Positions 35,035 through 49,150 of a stretch of 64,000 nt of DNA are shown piece by piece. The DNA lies in the NCBI GenBank assembly GCA_021234155.1, contig JAJEKV010000095.1:348501-412500 (forward strand), given 5' to 3'. A program made the translations under genes and the position numbers. The notes beneath the pieces are model-generated. The model searched no databases and was not told where the DNA came from. It saw nothing but the letters and a program-made list of their open reading frames with translations. The DNA comes from Isoetes taiwanensis. Taxonomy: Eukaryota > Streptophyta > Lycopodiopsida > Isoetales > Isoetaceae. The stretch's first letter is position 1. Each line of letters starts with the position of its first letter.

Positions 35035-36106
35035 GTAACTTGCAGGTTTGCCCTAAGAGCAAACCCTCGTTTATATGGGTTTTGCCAGAGCATATGCGAC
35101 ATATGCTTGGGAAGAAATATCTTGGTATTTGCTAAAAGCTTTTATTCGCGGAAGTAAGCTGGCCGGTCGGCTCTACATTCGCCGTCGATCTTTATTGAAC
35201 CGCCCTAACGGCATGATGCAAAGAGCTTTGCAGCCCGAGGGAAGATCAATTTTAGCATGTTAAGGACGAAGAACTCATTCGCGAGCTTAAAATTACTTGG
35301 ACATTTTGAGTTTTGCAAGTTTGAGATTATAGAATTGGCTTTGCAAGGCTGTTATAGCGATTTGCTGCGGTAACTCTTACGATTTTAGGCTTATAAGAGG
35401 ACAAAATTGTATATCTTTGGAGCTTTCACTTGCATCTTAGGTGCGGAGCTCAAAGGGCAGCCGGAATAATAAAACGATTTTGTAATCGGTGCTTTTGATT
35501 TTCACGTTTATGTTGCGTTTTTCCTCCCGTGCGTTTTTTACGTGGCGATCACCAAAGATCATTCGACAAGCGGGGTATTTGTGAAATACAAACTTCAAGT
35601 TGAAAACCCAGCTCACGAGCATTAGAAATGGAGCTAGAGTTTGTGGCGTTCTACCAGGCTGCTTTAAAGATGCAGAGGAGTCTCGGACCATTCTTTAAGT
35701 TCAGTTTTGTTTTGCTGGTAAGAAGGTAGCGATTGCGAGAGCCACACTTTATTTTTACTTGTTTGGCCAGATTTTACCACGAGGAGATAATAAAGCAAGA
35801 CCGAAACCCGAGGTGGTTTTTTTGCTTTAATGTGTTTCGATTGCAAAATCACTATTTCCTCTGGGCGTCATGCAAGGTAAGGTCCTAGGCTAAGCAAAGC
35901 TTCTTCTTCTTTTCAGAATTTTATGGTCTGATCACGAGCTGCAGGGCTTAACTCTTTAAGAATGCGAGGTTATGGAGGTGAGAGCACAAATGACCATGAA
36001 GTGCTGACAAAACTTGTAAAGGTTCGAAGCTTTTAGTCAGTCGCGAAGACTTGCTTTGATTTTTTTATGTTGTAATGAATCGGTTGATGTAAAAGTGATC
36101 CCCATA
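35035..36106. other. Left flank of the chromovirus array, no recognised gene
   Basis: Only short open frames are present. I looked for upstream allantoinase exons here, since the array's right flank is an allantoinase intron, and found none. Confidence 0.45.
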
Positions 36107-36111
36107 TGATC

Positions 36112-37944
36112 TGTTACGAACCAAAATTTTAGTACCAAAAATTTCGATTTGTATTCACATCAAACCATCAGAGTACACAGAACAAGTACTGCCTCCCACG
36201 AGGCTATATACATGAAAGCCACGTATACAGATAACAAGATGACAACCCAAGATAACTAAATGCACACGTACGCCCGCCAGCTATCAAACAGTCTGCACAA
36301 GCTTACACGTGTCAGTAACATGCATAAGAGTTATCTAGTAGTGTCAACATGAAGCAACGACTGACGGACTGCAAGAGCACACATATGGAATCCACCACAC
36401 GCACCATAGTATCTGCCAAGCAGATACACCCCACCATATCTAGACAGTACGTCGTCTAGAACCCCCGCGCTGGTGGATCCAGTGTAAGGGAGAAACTGCA
36501 GGCATCATAAGGACTCAGGCCACTAGACTGTTGGTTCCGCATGCCACTGTCCCATACCAGCGGCAAGCTTTACCTCACAAGCACCTTTGTCCCTAGTTAG
36601 ACAAGCCACGCTTATCTATAACTATGCCATGCATAAAACTCCCATGTGATAAACATTAAATGTCTATCCACTTAGTAACATCGCCCATCACGCTAGCATC
36701 TAAAGATGCGCGTGCCAGGCATTAGGGACCATCCACAGCGACTAGTCTGTTGGCAAGTATGCGGCAATGTCCCATACCATTGCCCCGTACCGCCTCCCTA
36801 ATACAATGGTGTCTCCATAATGTTCTAAGCATTAATAGGGTCATTCACAGCAGCACCACATAGCCTGAGTATAAGGTAATTCTATAATTACCATTACTGG
36901 AACTATTACTTTAACTCATCATCCTTGAGTTAAGAATATAATTTCCTGTAACACTCTGGCTTAGCATCTAGGAGTAATATGAGGACGAACTGGAATTTAA
37001 TTATCAAGGCCCAATTATGCAAGCCCGTTTCCTTCTCCGGAAGGATCGTTTACCCATTACCATTATACAATACAAAGGGGTTCCGCTTATGCCATAGTTC
37101 CATCAGTTGGTGACACCACCACCCAATCATGGCGGACCAATTTCTTACCGTAACTCACCGAAGTAATCCCTTGTATTCGAAATAGTTTAATGGGCAATTC
37201 GCCTGCTCAGCTTTGTTCAAACCGTTAGCCCTTCTCCTCTTACTCTGGCGCTTTGTGTTGTTCCTCGACCCGTTTCCCCTCATTTCTAACCAGCTTCCCT
37301 TTTTTCGACCCAAGGCCCCGCCCATCATGGCTTAACCATTGGCGGTGCCCTCGAAGTGGTGAAGTCGCCGGATCCATAATCCGCCTACCCCGGATTCTTC
37401 TATCGCAATCTGGTGGTTCAAGCCACGGGCCAATCGGCGATGCAGCTATCAATCCAACGTGGAAACACCACGCGGCAAAGATCTAATTGGCCAAGCGATT
37501 TCTCGCCAGGTAGGGTGGGGTCGCTGCGAAGAACCTTTCTCGGCTACCGGCCGCCTCGGATCGCGGGGCAAGCCACGATTCCGCTGTTCCGATTAAGGGT
37601 GCTTACACCTTAGTGTCCAATGGTTTTTAAACCATTTAATATATTTTTGCCTTAGCTTAATATACCATAGGCTCACTTTTATTTCATGTTTACCCCATTA
37701 AGGCATTGCCCTTCCTATGCATTATTTTCATAACGCACTTTAGGCAACCACGCAACTACATCTATCATCCAAAAATAGCAGCCTCTAGTCTAGGATCTAC
37801 TAGGTGCACCATACCCTAGGCTAGAGAACAACATGCGACCATTACACATCTATGGACCAAATACCATAGAACATTTCATTATGCCCAATGTTAATATGCA
37901 TGCACAATATCCAACAATGGTTCAGAATTTATTTAGGCATAACA
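36112..37944 (-). repeat. LTR 1 (3' LTR of element 1)
   Basis: Plus-strand start TGTTACGAACC, end TTTAGGCATAACA. Preceded by the target duplication and followed by the polypurine tract complement ATACTCCCCC. No ORF inside is meaningful. Confidence 0.9.
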
Positions 37945-37957
37945 ATACTCCCCCGGG
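37945..37957 (-). promoter_or_regulatory. Polypurine tract, element 1
   Basis: Reads CCGGGGGAGTAT on the minus strand directly before the 3' LTR start TGTTATGCC. It primes plus-strand synthesis in LTR elements. Confidence 0.8.
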
Positions 37958-40900
37958 ATTCTTGTCCTCAAGAATCGCCCGCACCATTGAGCCATAACAT
38001 CCGGATATTGAGTCATGAAATTTACTCTCCCACGCCGCCCGACAGTCTATGTTTCCACTTCACCAGAAATTCCATCTGTCCTCTTTTGGGATCCGCACTA
38101 TCCGGAATTCAATATTCTTCGGGGTAGGGATTCTATCCAACTCCACCATGTGTTCCTCGAAGGCACAACATTCGCAGCCTTTCCCCGAGCTGGTCGTGAA
38201 TCGCTCACATGGAAAACCGGATGAATGTCCACATTCTAAGTGGAAGTTGCAACTTGAAGGCAACATCACTATATTTCTTCATAATCTTATAAGGACCATC
38301 AGTATCTTGGGGAGAGCTTTGGTTTCTTTCCGCAAGCAATTTTTTTCTTCAGATTTGGGAAAGACTACACTAAGGTACACCATCGACCCCTCATGTAGCT
38401 CGACGGGGCTCTAGACAAATTGCGCCCTTGCCCGATCCTCGGGCTGCTCTCATATGTAATTGACACAACTCAAGTGTCACATCCATGCCTTCAAGCATAT
38501 TTATAGCAGCATCAGTTTTTAGCCCATCAAAACCAAGCGATACTGTCCTCCGGGATTTCTCCCAAACATAGCCACAAACGGGCTAGTTTTGATGCTCGTT
38601 GGAACCCATTATTGTAAGCAAAACTCCACAATAGGCAAATAGTCCTCCCATCCGGATTGCCGAGTGGCCACATAAGATCTCAAAGATATCCTCCTGGGGA
38701 CCTGATTCACTCTTTTCAGCTTGCCCATCCGCTTTTGGGATGATCTCCACTAGAGAACTCAAGAGTGCACTTTAATGCAGAGAACATTGGCGCCGTAAAT
38801 TCCCCTGCTGAATTTCACATCTCGATAAACACAATAGCTTTGGGTAATCCAAAAAATAGGAAATACATGTTTATATATAAGCCTTGGCCACCGCCAAGCC
38901 AGCATTCTTTGTCAGAGGTATAAAGCGTGCATACTTCGTCAACCTATCAACAATGACAAGTATCTGAGTATAGTGATGCACAGTACGAGGCAATTTCACA
39001 ATGAAATCCATAGAGATTTCACTCCATCTCTCCTCTGGCACAGGCAGAGGTTGCAAAAGCCCTGGAGTCTTGCCTCGACTCGCTTTAACCTGCTGACAAG
39101 TCTCACAGACTTTCACATATTCCTGCACATCCTCTTTCAAGCTAGGCCAGTAAAACATTCTCTTGAGCGATTCATAGGTTTTCCATTCACCCCCATGCCC
39201 CGCATAGGGTGCATCATGGAATTCGCTCAATAATTGCTTTCTCAAAGTGTCCACAAAGAACATAAATACGCCCCTTTATGATACCGTAGAGTCCATTCGA
39301 TATCCCAAGCATCGTGTAACTTGATAGATGCCGCATACTCAAAATATAGGCATCCAAGTCATATGCTTGCTTAATCTCAGGACACTCAAAGCAATTTCAC
39401 ATTGAACCATTACATTTACTTCCCCAACCCTAGAGAGAGCATCAGAATGTGATTCTTTTTCCCTGAAGATGTTCAACATGAAAATGAAATTGAGAAAGAA
39501 AGTCCAACCATCTAGCTTGCCTTGGACTTACCGGCCTGGCTTTGCTTTGGAATTTCAACGGTTTGTGATCGTATAGACCACAAACTCACACTTATTGGCG
39601 AAGATAATGTTTCGGACTTTGAGCGCATGAACCATTGCCGCGAACTCCTCGCTCATAGGTGGAATAGTTCTTCAAGAAGATTGAGTTGGCTTACTTTCAC
39701 GCCACTACTTCTACCATCCCGCATGAGAACAAAGACCAATGGCATAACCACATGCATCCGTGTAAACCTCATAAGGTTTACTCATGTCTCGAATCAACAG
39801 AATAGGCGCTGAGGTTAACAACCTCTTCAAGATATCCATTGCCTGCTGCTGCTTCACCGTCCATTGCCACTGGACATTAGTTTTCAATAACATAGTCAAA
39901 GTAAATGCAATTTTGGCAAACTTCGCACAAATCTGCGATAATAGCTGGCCAATCCCAAGAAACTACGCAACTCAGATACATTCTTTGGCACAGGCCAAGA
40001 CTGAATTGCCTCCGTCTTCTTGGGATCCACAGCTACACCATCAGCAGATACAATGTGGCCCAAATATTCCACCTGTGCTTTCAAAAATTCACACTTTGAC
40101 ATTTTTGCATACAACTTATGCCGCCCCGGAAAGCAGAAAGTTAGCACATAACATAAAATGATTCAAATGCTCATCCAAGGTTTTACTATAAACCAGGATA
40201 TCATCTAGAAATACTTCAACAAAAGTATCAAGACATCCTGCAAAAACCTCATTCATCATTCTGGAAAAGGTAGCAGGAGCATTCGTTAGTCCAAAAGGCA
40301 TCACCAAAAATTCAAAATGACCAAAGGTGGTCCTGAAGGCAGTCTTATGTACATCCGACTCTTCTTTTATCCGGTGATAACCATCTGGGCAAAATCCAAC
40401 TTAGAAAAAATACTTAGCTCCTATTAATCTATCCATAATCTCGCCAATCCTAGGCAAAGGATACCTATTCTTGATCGTGGATCTTATTCAGCACGATAAT
40501 CAATGCACATCCGCATTGATCCATCCTTTTTCTTGACTAGAATGACAGGAGCACCATAAGGGGATTTGCTAGGTCTCACAAACCCTTTGGCTAACAGCTC
40601 ACGGACCTGCTTCTTTACCTCCTCTTGTTCCAATATGGACAATCTATAAGGGCTAATAAACACGTGTTTGGATCCGTGCTCTAAATCAATCTCATGTTCA
40701 ATCTCTCTACTAGGTGGAAGGCCTTCAGGTAGTTCCTCAGGGAACACATCCTGAAATTCAGATAACAGATCCTGCAAGTCTCTCTGGCCTTTTGAATTCT
40801 CAATGACCTCACTATCAGCACTCATATGACAGCACTCAAAAGCAGGATAACATTCATCAATAAATAGAAGAAAACATTGATTGAAAGATTTACGTACCAG

Positions 40901-42588
40901 TTTCTTGACCTGAAGCGATGACACGATCTTGGAAGCTCCCGTCAAAGGACTCCCCTGCAAATAGATCTCTCGTCCATCGTGCTTCAGTGTCACCTGGTGA
41001 GTGTTTCCACCTATTGCAGAGGCTTAACCCGGCCGCAACCATGTTATCCCCAGCACTACATCATATCGGCCAACATCCAAGAGGTCAAAATCAAGCTTTT
41101 CCTGGTATCCTTGAATACACAAAAGCACCCCAATAGCTTTACGATTTTCCACCTGAGAATCGTTCACAAAAGGCCCATCTACCTTGTACTTATTAGTCTT
41201 CACACAAGGTAAGTGCAGTTCTTCCACCAACTTAGAAGATACAAACATGTCAGAAGAGCCACAATCCAATAGCACAACTACGTTTCGGCCCATGATTCTG
41301 CCCAAGAATCTAATCACACGCCCAAAGAACATATCCATGATGTCCTTGTTTATGGGCTTATCAAGCCAAGACAGCCTTCTTCCATGGCAATGGTGAAACC
41401 GTCTTTAGATTCCAATTCTTCTTCAACCTTTTTCACCACGCTTGCTTTCTTTGTTATCGCCTTTCTTGTTCTCGTGGCTGAGAGCATTCACGACTAATGT
41501 GCCCAGGCTCCCCACACCTATAGCAGAATATCTTCTTCCTGGGACCACCGGACTTAGAGTCCGCCTTACGCTTCTTGGACTCTCCCCCTGCAGACTTAGA
41601 CTTAGGCTGCTCAGACTTTTCAGACTTTTTCTTCTTGAAAAACCTGTTTCTTCTCTTTGAGAACTTCCGGGACGTCTTCTTAAAAGACTCATCCTCTTCC
41701 CCAAGCTGACGAGCCAACATCGTTGCCCTCTCAAAATCCTCGGGTTTCAATCCGATTATCTGCTTCTTAAGAGCAACACTGGATAGGCCACCTAGAAAGA
41801 AATCAACCTGCCGAGCCTCGGACAAGTCTCCAACCCTGTGGATATAACCCCGTACCTTATTGATATAAGCACTAAGAGAACTCGCTCACATAGCATCGCA
41901 GCCTTCTCAAGCGCATCACGAGCATCATCGAGGTGCATACTCCCCAATAAAGTATTTCCTGAAATCGCACTGTGTATTCACCTCCTTTTTCATGGTAGGA
42001 CCATTCCACCAACTATAGCGTCCGACAGATTCGCATCAAGAATAAACAATCGCGCTTTATCCCCTTTATTGGTAGCCTCAAAAAGGTCTCAAGCTTGTCA
42101 ATCCAAGCCATCGCCTCCTCTCAAGAAGGTTTTCCCATCCCGGTCAGGGATCTTTGTGGCTTTCGAGATTTGCGGATGTCCTCCTTGCTCAATCGAACTC
42201 TTCGATTACGCTCCACAAAGAAGACTAGCTCTGTGTACATCCGGGTCCACTACCACAATCGGGCCGGAGACTTCCTTTCTCCGCAGACTTCCCTAGGCCA
42301 TCCGTGCCGCCAAGGGTCTCCAAAACAGTTCTCATAGCCTCGAGTATCCAATACGACTTTGAGGCTCTGGCGCACATCCAAAGAAGTCCTCACCCCACTT
42401 CGCTGCAGATGGTCTCTGTGTTCTTTTCGGGTTTCAGATGCTGCAGCAGCTAGCCCTCAGACATCAGGTTCCTCCTCCATAGGAGTCACCTGCCTAGCTA
42501 CAAGATAAAAGGGCCGCAGACTAGTCTCGCCGTGCTCCATCTCGGGCCTACTCAAGGTCCAAGTCGCGGCTTTAGGCTCGATACCATC
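37958..42588 (-). pseudogene. Element 1 gag-pol interior (chromovirus), frames broken
   Basis: Minus-strand order. The gag region (about 42300-41450) includes LSEARQVDFFLGGLSS and ends in a zinc knuckle, FCYRCGEPGHISREC (about 41490-41535). Protease (about 41338-41100) has VVLLDCGSSDMFVSS with the catalytic Asp in DCG. Reverse transcriptase (about 40993-40116) has [20 protein letters not shown] and the catalytic [10 protein letters not shown]. RNase H (about 39899-39520) includes YEVYTDACGYAIG and the canonical EEFAAMVHALKVRN block. The integrase HHCC region with AGHGGEWKTYESLKRMF, WPS and CETCQQVKASRG lies at 39200-39060, followed by ISMDFIVKLP with the first catalytic Asp. A chromodomain-like tail lies near 38130-37970. 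Frames break at many places, often at CAG/CTG sites when compared with element 2. Confidence 0.88.
42575..42586 (-). promoter_or_regulatory. Primer-binding site, element 1 (initiator Met tRNA)
   Basis: Minus strand reads TGGTATCGAGCC next to the 5' LTR. The usual plant initiator-methionine tRNA primer site is TGGTATCAGAGCC; the missing A and changed context sit exactly at a CAG. Confidence 0.75.
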
Positions 42589-44450
42589 AGCATTTAACCA
42601 AAAATTTTAGTACCAAAATTTCGATTTGTATTCACATCAAACCATCGAGTAATACGTAGAACAAATGCGCCTCCCACGAGGCTATATACATGAAAGCCAC
42701 GTATACAGATAACAAGATGACAACCCAAGATAACTAAATGCACACGTACGCCCGCCAGCTATCAAACAACCAAGACAAGCTACACGCGGTCAAGAACATG
42801 CATAAGAGTTATCCGGTAGTGTCAACATGAAGCAACGACCGACGGATCAAGAAGAGCACACATATGGAATCCACCACACGCACCATAGTATCCGCCAAGC
42901 GCATACACCCCACCATATCTAGACAAGATGCGCCGCCTAGAACCCCCATACCGGGTGGATCCAAAGTAAGGGAGAAACGGCAGGCATCATAAGGACTCGT
43001 GCCACTAGATCTGTTGGTTCCGCATGCCACCGTCCCATACCAATGCAAGCTTTACCTCACAAGCACCTTTGTCCCTAGTTAGACAAGCCACGCTTATCTA
43101 TAACTATGCCATGCATAAAACTCCCCTGTGATAAACATTAAATGTCTATCCGCTTAGTAACATCGCCCATCACGCTAGCATCTAAAGATGCGCGTGCCAG
43201 GCATTAGGGACCATCCACAGCGACTAGTCCGCATATGGCAAGTATGCTGCAATGTCCCATACCATTGCCCCCGCATCAGCCTCCCTAATACAATGGTGTC
43301 TCCATAATGTTCTAAGCATTAATAGGGTCATTCACGCCAAAGACACATAGCCCCGAGTATAAGGTAATTCTATAATTACCATTACTGGAACTATTACTTT
43401 AACTCATCATCCTTGAGTTAAGAATATAATTTCCTGTAACACTCTGGCTTAGCATCTAGGAAGTAAGCATAAGGACAGAACTGGAATTTAATTATCAAGA
43501 CTGAATTATGCAAGCCTGTTTCCTTCTCCAGAAGGATCGTTTACTCATTACCATTATACAATACAAGGGGTTCCGGCTTATGCCATAGTTCCATCGGCTG
43601 GTGACACCACCACCCAATCATGGCAGACCAATTTCTTACGAGAACTCACACGGAAGTAATCCCTTGTATTCGAAATAGTTTGTGGGCAATTCGGCCTGCT
43701 CCAGCTTTGTTCAAATCCGTTTAGCCCTTCTCCTCTTACTCTGCTTTGCTGTGTTGTTCCTCGACCCGTTTTCCCCCTCGTTCTAACCAGACTTCCCTTT
43801 TAACGACCCAAGGCCCGCCCATCATGGCTTAACCACGGGCGTGGCGGTGCCCTCACGCGGCGGTGAAGGCTGCCGGATCCATAATCCGCCTACCCGGATT
43901 CTTCTATCACGCAATCCCGGCTGGTTCAGCCACGCCAACCGCTGATGCGGCTATCAATCCAACGTGGAAACACCACGTGGCAGCATCTAATTGGGCGGGC
44001 AATTTCCCGAAGGTAGGTTGGGTCGCCAAGCAACCTTTCCGGCGGCACTATGCGCCTCCAGATCGTGGCCAAGCCACGATTCCGGTTGCCCCGATTAAGG
44101 GGTGCTTACACCTTAGTGTCCAATGGTTTTTAAACCATTTAATATATTTCTTGCCTTAGCTTAATATACCATAGGCTCACTTTTATTTCATGTTTACCCC
44201 ATTAAGGCATTGCCCTTCCTATGCATTATTTTCATAACGCACTTAGGCAACCACGCAACTACATCTATCATCCAAAAATAGTTGCGCCCCTAGTCTAGGA
44301 TCTACTAGGTGCACCATACCCTAGGCTAGAGAACAACATGCGACCATTACACATCTATGGCCCAAATACCATAGAACATTTCATTATGCCCAATGTTAAT
44401 ATGCATGCACAATATCCAACAATGGTCTGTAAATTTATTTAGGCATAACA
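42589..44450 (-). repeat. LTR 2 (shared between the two elements)
   Basis: Homologous over its length to LTR 1 and LTR 3. It acts as 5' LTR of element 1 and 3' LTR of element 2. The low-coordinate boundary is approximate because the last dozen bases differ from LTR 1. Confidence 0.88.
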
Positions 44451-44463
44451 ATACTCCCCCCCT
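44451..44463 (-). promoter_or_regulatory. Polypurine tract, element 2
   Basis: Minus strand reads GGGGGGGAGTAT adjoining TGTTATGCC of LTR 2. Slightly longer G-run than in element 1. Confidence 0.82.
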
Positions 44464-46112
44464 GGGATTCTTGTCCTCAAGAATCGGCTCCAGACCATTG
44501 AGCCATAACATCCGGATATTGAGTCATGAAAGCATTTAACTCTCCCACGCCTCTCGAGACAGGTCTATGTTTCCACTTCACCGTAAATTCCATCCGGTCT
44601 CTTTGGGCGGATCACTATCCTGGGAATTCAATATTCTTTCAGGGTAGGGATTCTATCCAACTCCACTATGTGTTCCTGAGAAGGCACAACATTCGCAGCT
44701 TTCCCCAGAGCTGGTCGCAACTGGCTCACATGGAAAACTGGATGAATGTCCACATTCGGTGGAAGTTGCAACTTGAAGGCAACATCACTATATTTCTTCA
44801 TAATCTTATAAGGACCACTGTATCTTGGGGAGAGCTTTGGTTTCTTTCCTGCAAGCAATTTTCTCTTCAGATTTGCAGGAAAGACTACACGAAGGTACAC
44901 CATCTGACCCTCATGTAGCTCGATCGGGGCTCTAGACAAATTGGCGCGCGCCCTTGCCCGATCCTGGGCCTGTCTCATATGTAATTGACACAACTCAAGT
45001 GTCACATCCATGCCTTCAAGCATATTTATAGCAGCATCAGTTTTTAGCCCATCAAAACCAAGCGATACAGGTCCTCTGGGATTTCTCCCAAACATAGCCA
45101 CAAACGGGCTAGTTTTGATGCTCTGTTGGAACCCATTATTGTAAGCAAACTCCACAATAGGCAAATAGTCCTCCCATCTGGATTGCTGAGTGGCCACATA
45201 AGATCTCAAAGATATCCTCCAGAATCGATTCACTCTTTCGGTTTGCCCATCCGCTTTGGGATGATCTCCACTAGAGAACGAAGAGTGCACTTTAATGCAG
45301 AGAACATTGCGCCAGAAATTCCCGGTGAATTTCACATCTCGATAAACACAATAGCTTTGGGTAATCCAAAAATAGGAAATACATGCTGCATATAAGCCTT
45401 GGCCACCGCCAAGCCAGCATTCTTTGTCAGAGGTATAAAGCGTGCATACTTCGTCAACCTATCAACAATGACAAGTATCTGAGTATAGTGATGCACAAGA
45501 TGCAGGCAATTTCACAATGAAATCCATAGAGATTTCACTCCATCTCTCCTCCGGCACGGCGGAGAGGTTGCAAAGCCCCCGAGTCTTGCCTCGACTCGCT
45601 TTAACCTGCTGACAAGTCTCACAGACTTTCACATATTCCTGCACATCCTCTTTCAAGCTAGGCCAGTAAAACATTCTCTTGAGCGATTCATAGGTTTTCC
45701 ATTCACCCCCATGCCCCGCATAGGGTGCATCATGGAATTCGCTCAATAATTGCTTTCTCAAAGTGTCCACAGCAGGAACATAAATACGTCCCTTATGATA
45801 CCAGAGTCCATTCTGGATATCCCAAGCATCAGGTAACTTGGATAGATGCTGCATACTCAAAATATAGGCATCCAAGTCATATGCTTGCTTAATCTGTGAC
45901 ACCAAAGCAATTTCACATTGAACCATTACATTTACTTCCCGAACCCTAGAGAGAGCATCAGCAACAGGATTCTTTTTCCCGGGAAGATGTTCAACATGAA
46001 AATGAAATTGAGAAAGAAAGTCCAACCATCTAGCTTGCCTTGGACTTACCTCGGCCTGGCTTTGCAGGAATTTCAACGGTTTGTGATCGGTATAGACCAC
46101 AAACTCACACTT

Positions 46113-46230
46113 CCACATCTATATCAGACTCCAACGATAAGTTATCCAACAGACAATATGACTATATCAAGTCCTGTACGAAATCAATATCCACTGCAGT
46201 CGTTGTCCTCAAACTCTTAAATACCCTCCT
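46113..46230. other. 118-nt non-homologous segment replacing 57 nt of RNase H coding sequence
   Basis: Sequence matches element 1 on both sides (CACAAACTCACACTT before, GCTCATAGGTGGAATAG after), but the middle is unrelated: 57 nt in element 1 (39594-39650), where it encodes the expected RNase H helix, and 118 nt here. It introduces stops in every frame. Confidence 0.8.
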
Positions 46231-49138
46231 GCTCATAGGTGGAATAGTTCTTCTCAGCAGCATTGAGTTGGCGACTTTCGTACGCCACTACTCTACCATC
46301 CTGCATGAGAACAGCACCAATGGCATAACCACATGCATCCGTGTAAACCTCATAAGGTTTACTCATGTCTGGAATCAACAGAATAGGCGCTGAGGTTAAC
46401 AACCTCTTCAGCATATCCATTGCCTGCTGCTGCTTCACCGTCCATTGCCACTGGACATTAGTTTTCAATAACATAGTCAAAGCAGCTGCAATTTTGGCAA
46501 ACTTCCAGACAAATCTGCGATAATAGCTGGCCAATCCCAAGAAACTACGCAACTCATTGGCACAGGCCAAGACTGAATTGCCTCCGTCTTCTTGGGATCC
46601 ACAGCTACACCATCAGCAGATACAATGTGGCCCAAATATTCCACCTGTGCTTTCAAAAATTCACACTTTGACATTTTTGCATACAACTTATGCTGTCTGA
46701 GCAGAGTTAGCACATATCACAAATGATTCAAATGCTCATCCAAGGTTTTACTATAAACCAGGATATCATCTAGAAATACTTCAACAAAAGTATCAAGACA
46801 TCCTGCAAAAACCTCATTCATCATTCTGGAAAAGGTAGCAGGAGCATTCGTTAGTCCAAAAGGCATCACCAAAAATTCAAAATGACCAAAGGTGGTCCTG
46901 AAGGCAGTCTTATGTACATCCAACTCCTTCACCCTTATCTGGTGATAACCACTGCGCAAATCCAACTTAGAAAAATACTTAGCTCCTATTAATCTATCCA
47001 TAATCTCGTCAATCCTAGGCAAAGGATACCTATTCTTGATCGTGATCTTATTCAAGGCACGATAATCAATGCACATCCGCATTGATCCATCCTTTTTCTT
47101 GACTAGAATGACAGGAGCACCATAAGGGGATTTGCTAGGTCTCACAAACCCTTTGGCTAACAGCTCACGGACCTGCTTCTTTACCTCCTCTTGTTCCAAT
47201 ATGGACAATCTATAAGGGCTACGAAACACAGGTTTGGATCCAGGCTCTAAATCAATCTCATGTTCAATCTCTCTACTAGGTGGAAGGCCTTCAGGCAGTT
47301 CCTCAGGGAACACATCCTGAAATTCAGATAACAGATCCTGCAACTCTCTCTGGCCTTTTGAATTCTCAATGACCTAACTATCAGCACTCATATGACAGCA
47401 CTCAAAAGCAGGATAACATTCATCAATAAATAGAAGAAAACATTGATTGGAAGATTTACGTACCAGTTTCTTGACCTGAAGCGATGACACGATCTTGGAA
47501 GCTCCCGTCAAAGGACTCCCCTGCAAATAGATCTCTCGTCCATCGTGCTTCAGTGTCACCTGGTGAGTGTTCCAATCTATTGCAGTAGGCTTAACCCGCT
47601 GCAACCATGTTATCCCCAGCACTACATCATATCGGCCAACATCCAAGAGGTCAAAATCAAGCTTTTCCTGGTATCCTTGAATACACAAGGGCACCCCAAT
47701 AGCTTTACGATCCTCCACCTGAGAATCGTTCACAAAAGGCCCATCTACCTTGTACTTATTAGTCTTCACACAAGGTAAGTGCAGTTCTTCCACCAACTTA
47801 GAAGATACAAACATGTCAGAAGAGCCACAATCCAATAGCACAACTACGTTTCGGCCCATGATTCTGCCCAAGAATCTAATCACACGTCCAGCAAACATAT
47901 CCATGATGTCCTTGCTTGCGGGCTTATCAAGCGCGCACAGCTCTTCCATGGCAATGTCTGAAACCGTCTTAGATTCCAATTCTTCTTCAAAAGCACCGAT
48001 CCGCGTTTGCTTTCTTGTTATCGGCTTTCTTGTTACGTAGGCTGAGAGCATTCACGACTAATGTGCCCGGGCTCCCCACACCTATAGCGAATATCTTCTT
48101 CCGGGACCACTTGGGACTTAGAGTTAAGCTTTACGCTTCTTGGACTCTCCCCTGCCGGACTTAGACTTAGTCGCTTTCGGACTTTTCGGACTTTTTCTTC
48201 TTGAAAAACCTGTTTCTTCTCTTTGAGAACTTCCGGGACGTCTTCTTAAAAGACTCATCCTCTTCCCCAAGCTGACGAGCCAACATCGTTGCCCTCTCAA
48301 AATCCTCGGGTTTCAATCCTATTATCTGCTTCTTAAGAGCAACACTGGATAGGCCACATAGAAAGAAATCAACCTGCCGAGCCTCGGACAAGTCTCCAAC
48401 CCTGTGGATATAACCCCGTACCTTATTGATATAAGCACTAAGAGAACTCATGCGCTTAGCATAAAGACCGCAGACTTCTCAAAGCGCATCCACGAGCATC
48501 ATTTGAGGTGCATACTCCCCAATAAAGTATTTCACGAAATCGGACGGTATTCACCTCCTTTTTCATGGTAGGACCATTCCACCAACTATAGGCGTCCGAT
48601 TTGATGCGATCTGCGCTTAATAAACAATCGCGCCTTATCCCTTTATTGGTAGCCTCAAAAAGGTCTCAAGCTTGTCAATCAAGCCATCGCCTCCTCAGGT
48701 GCCTTTCCCATCGGTCAGGGATCTTTTGTGCGCCGAGGCTGCGGATGTCCTCCTTGCTCAATCCGGAACTCTTGATTAATGCGCTCCACGGCTTCACTAG
48801 CTCAGTACATCATCGGGTCCACTACCACAAGCTGGGAGACTTCCCTTCTCGCATGGACTTCCCTAGGCCATCCGTGCCGGCAAGGGTCTCCAAAACAGTT
48901 CTCATAGCGATGCGAGTATCCAATACGACCCTTGAGGCTGTTGCACACCCGGCAAGTCCTCACCCCACCGTCTCGCATGGTCTCTGTGTTCTTACGGGTT
49001 TCACAATGCGCAGCGGCCCTAGCCCTCTTTACATCAGGGTTCCTCCTCCATAGGAGTCACTTGTCTGCTACAAGAATGGCTTCGCAGACTAGTCGCCGTG
49101 CTCCATCTCGGCCTACTCAAGGTCCAAGCCGCAGCTTA

Positions 49139-49150
49139 GGCTCGATACCA
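49139..49150 (-). promoter_or_regulatory. Primer-binding site, element 2 (initiator Met tRNA)
   Basis: Minus strand reads TGGTATCGAGCC, identical to the site of element 1, with the same departure from TGGTATCAGAGCC at the CAG. Confidence 0.75.
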
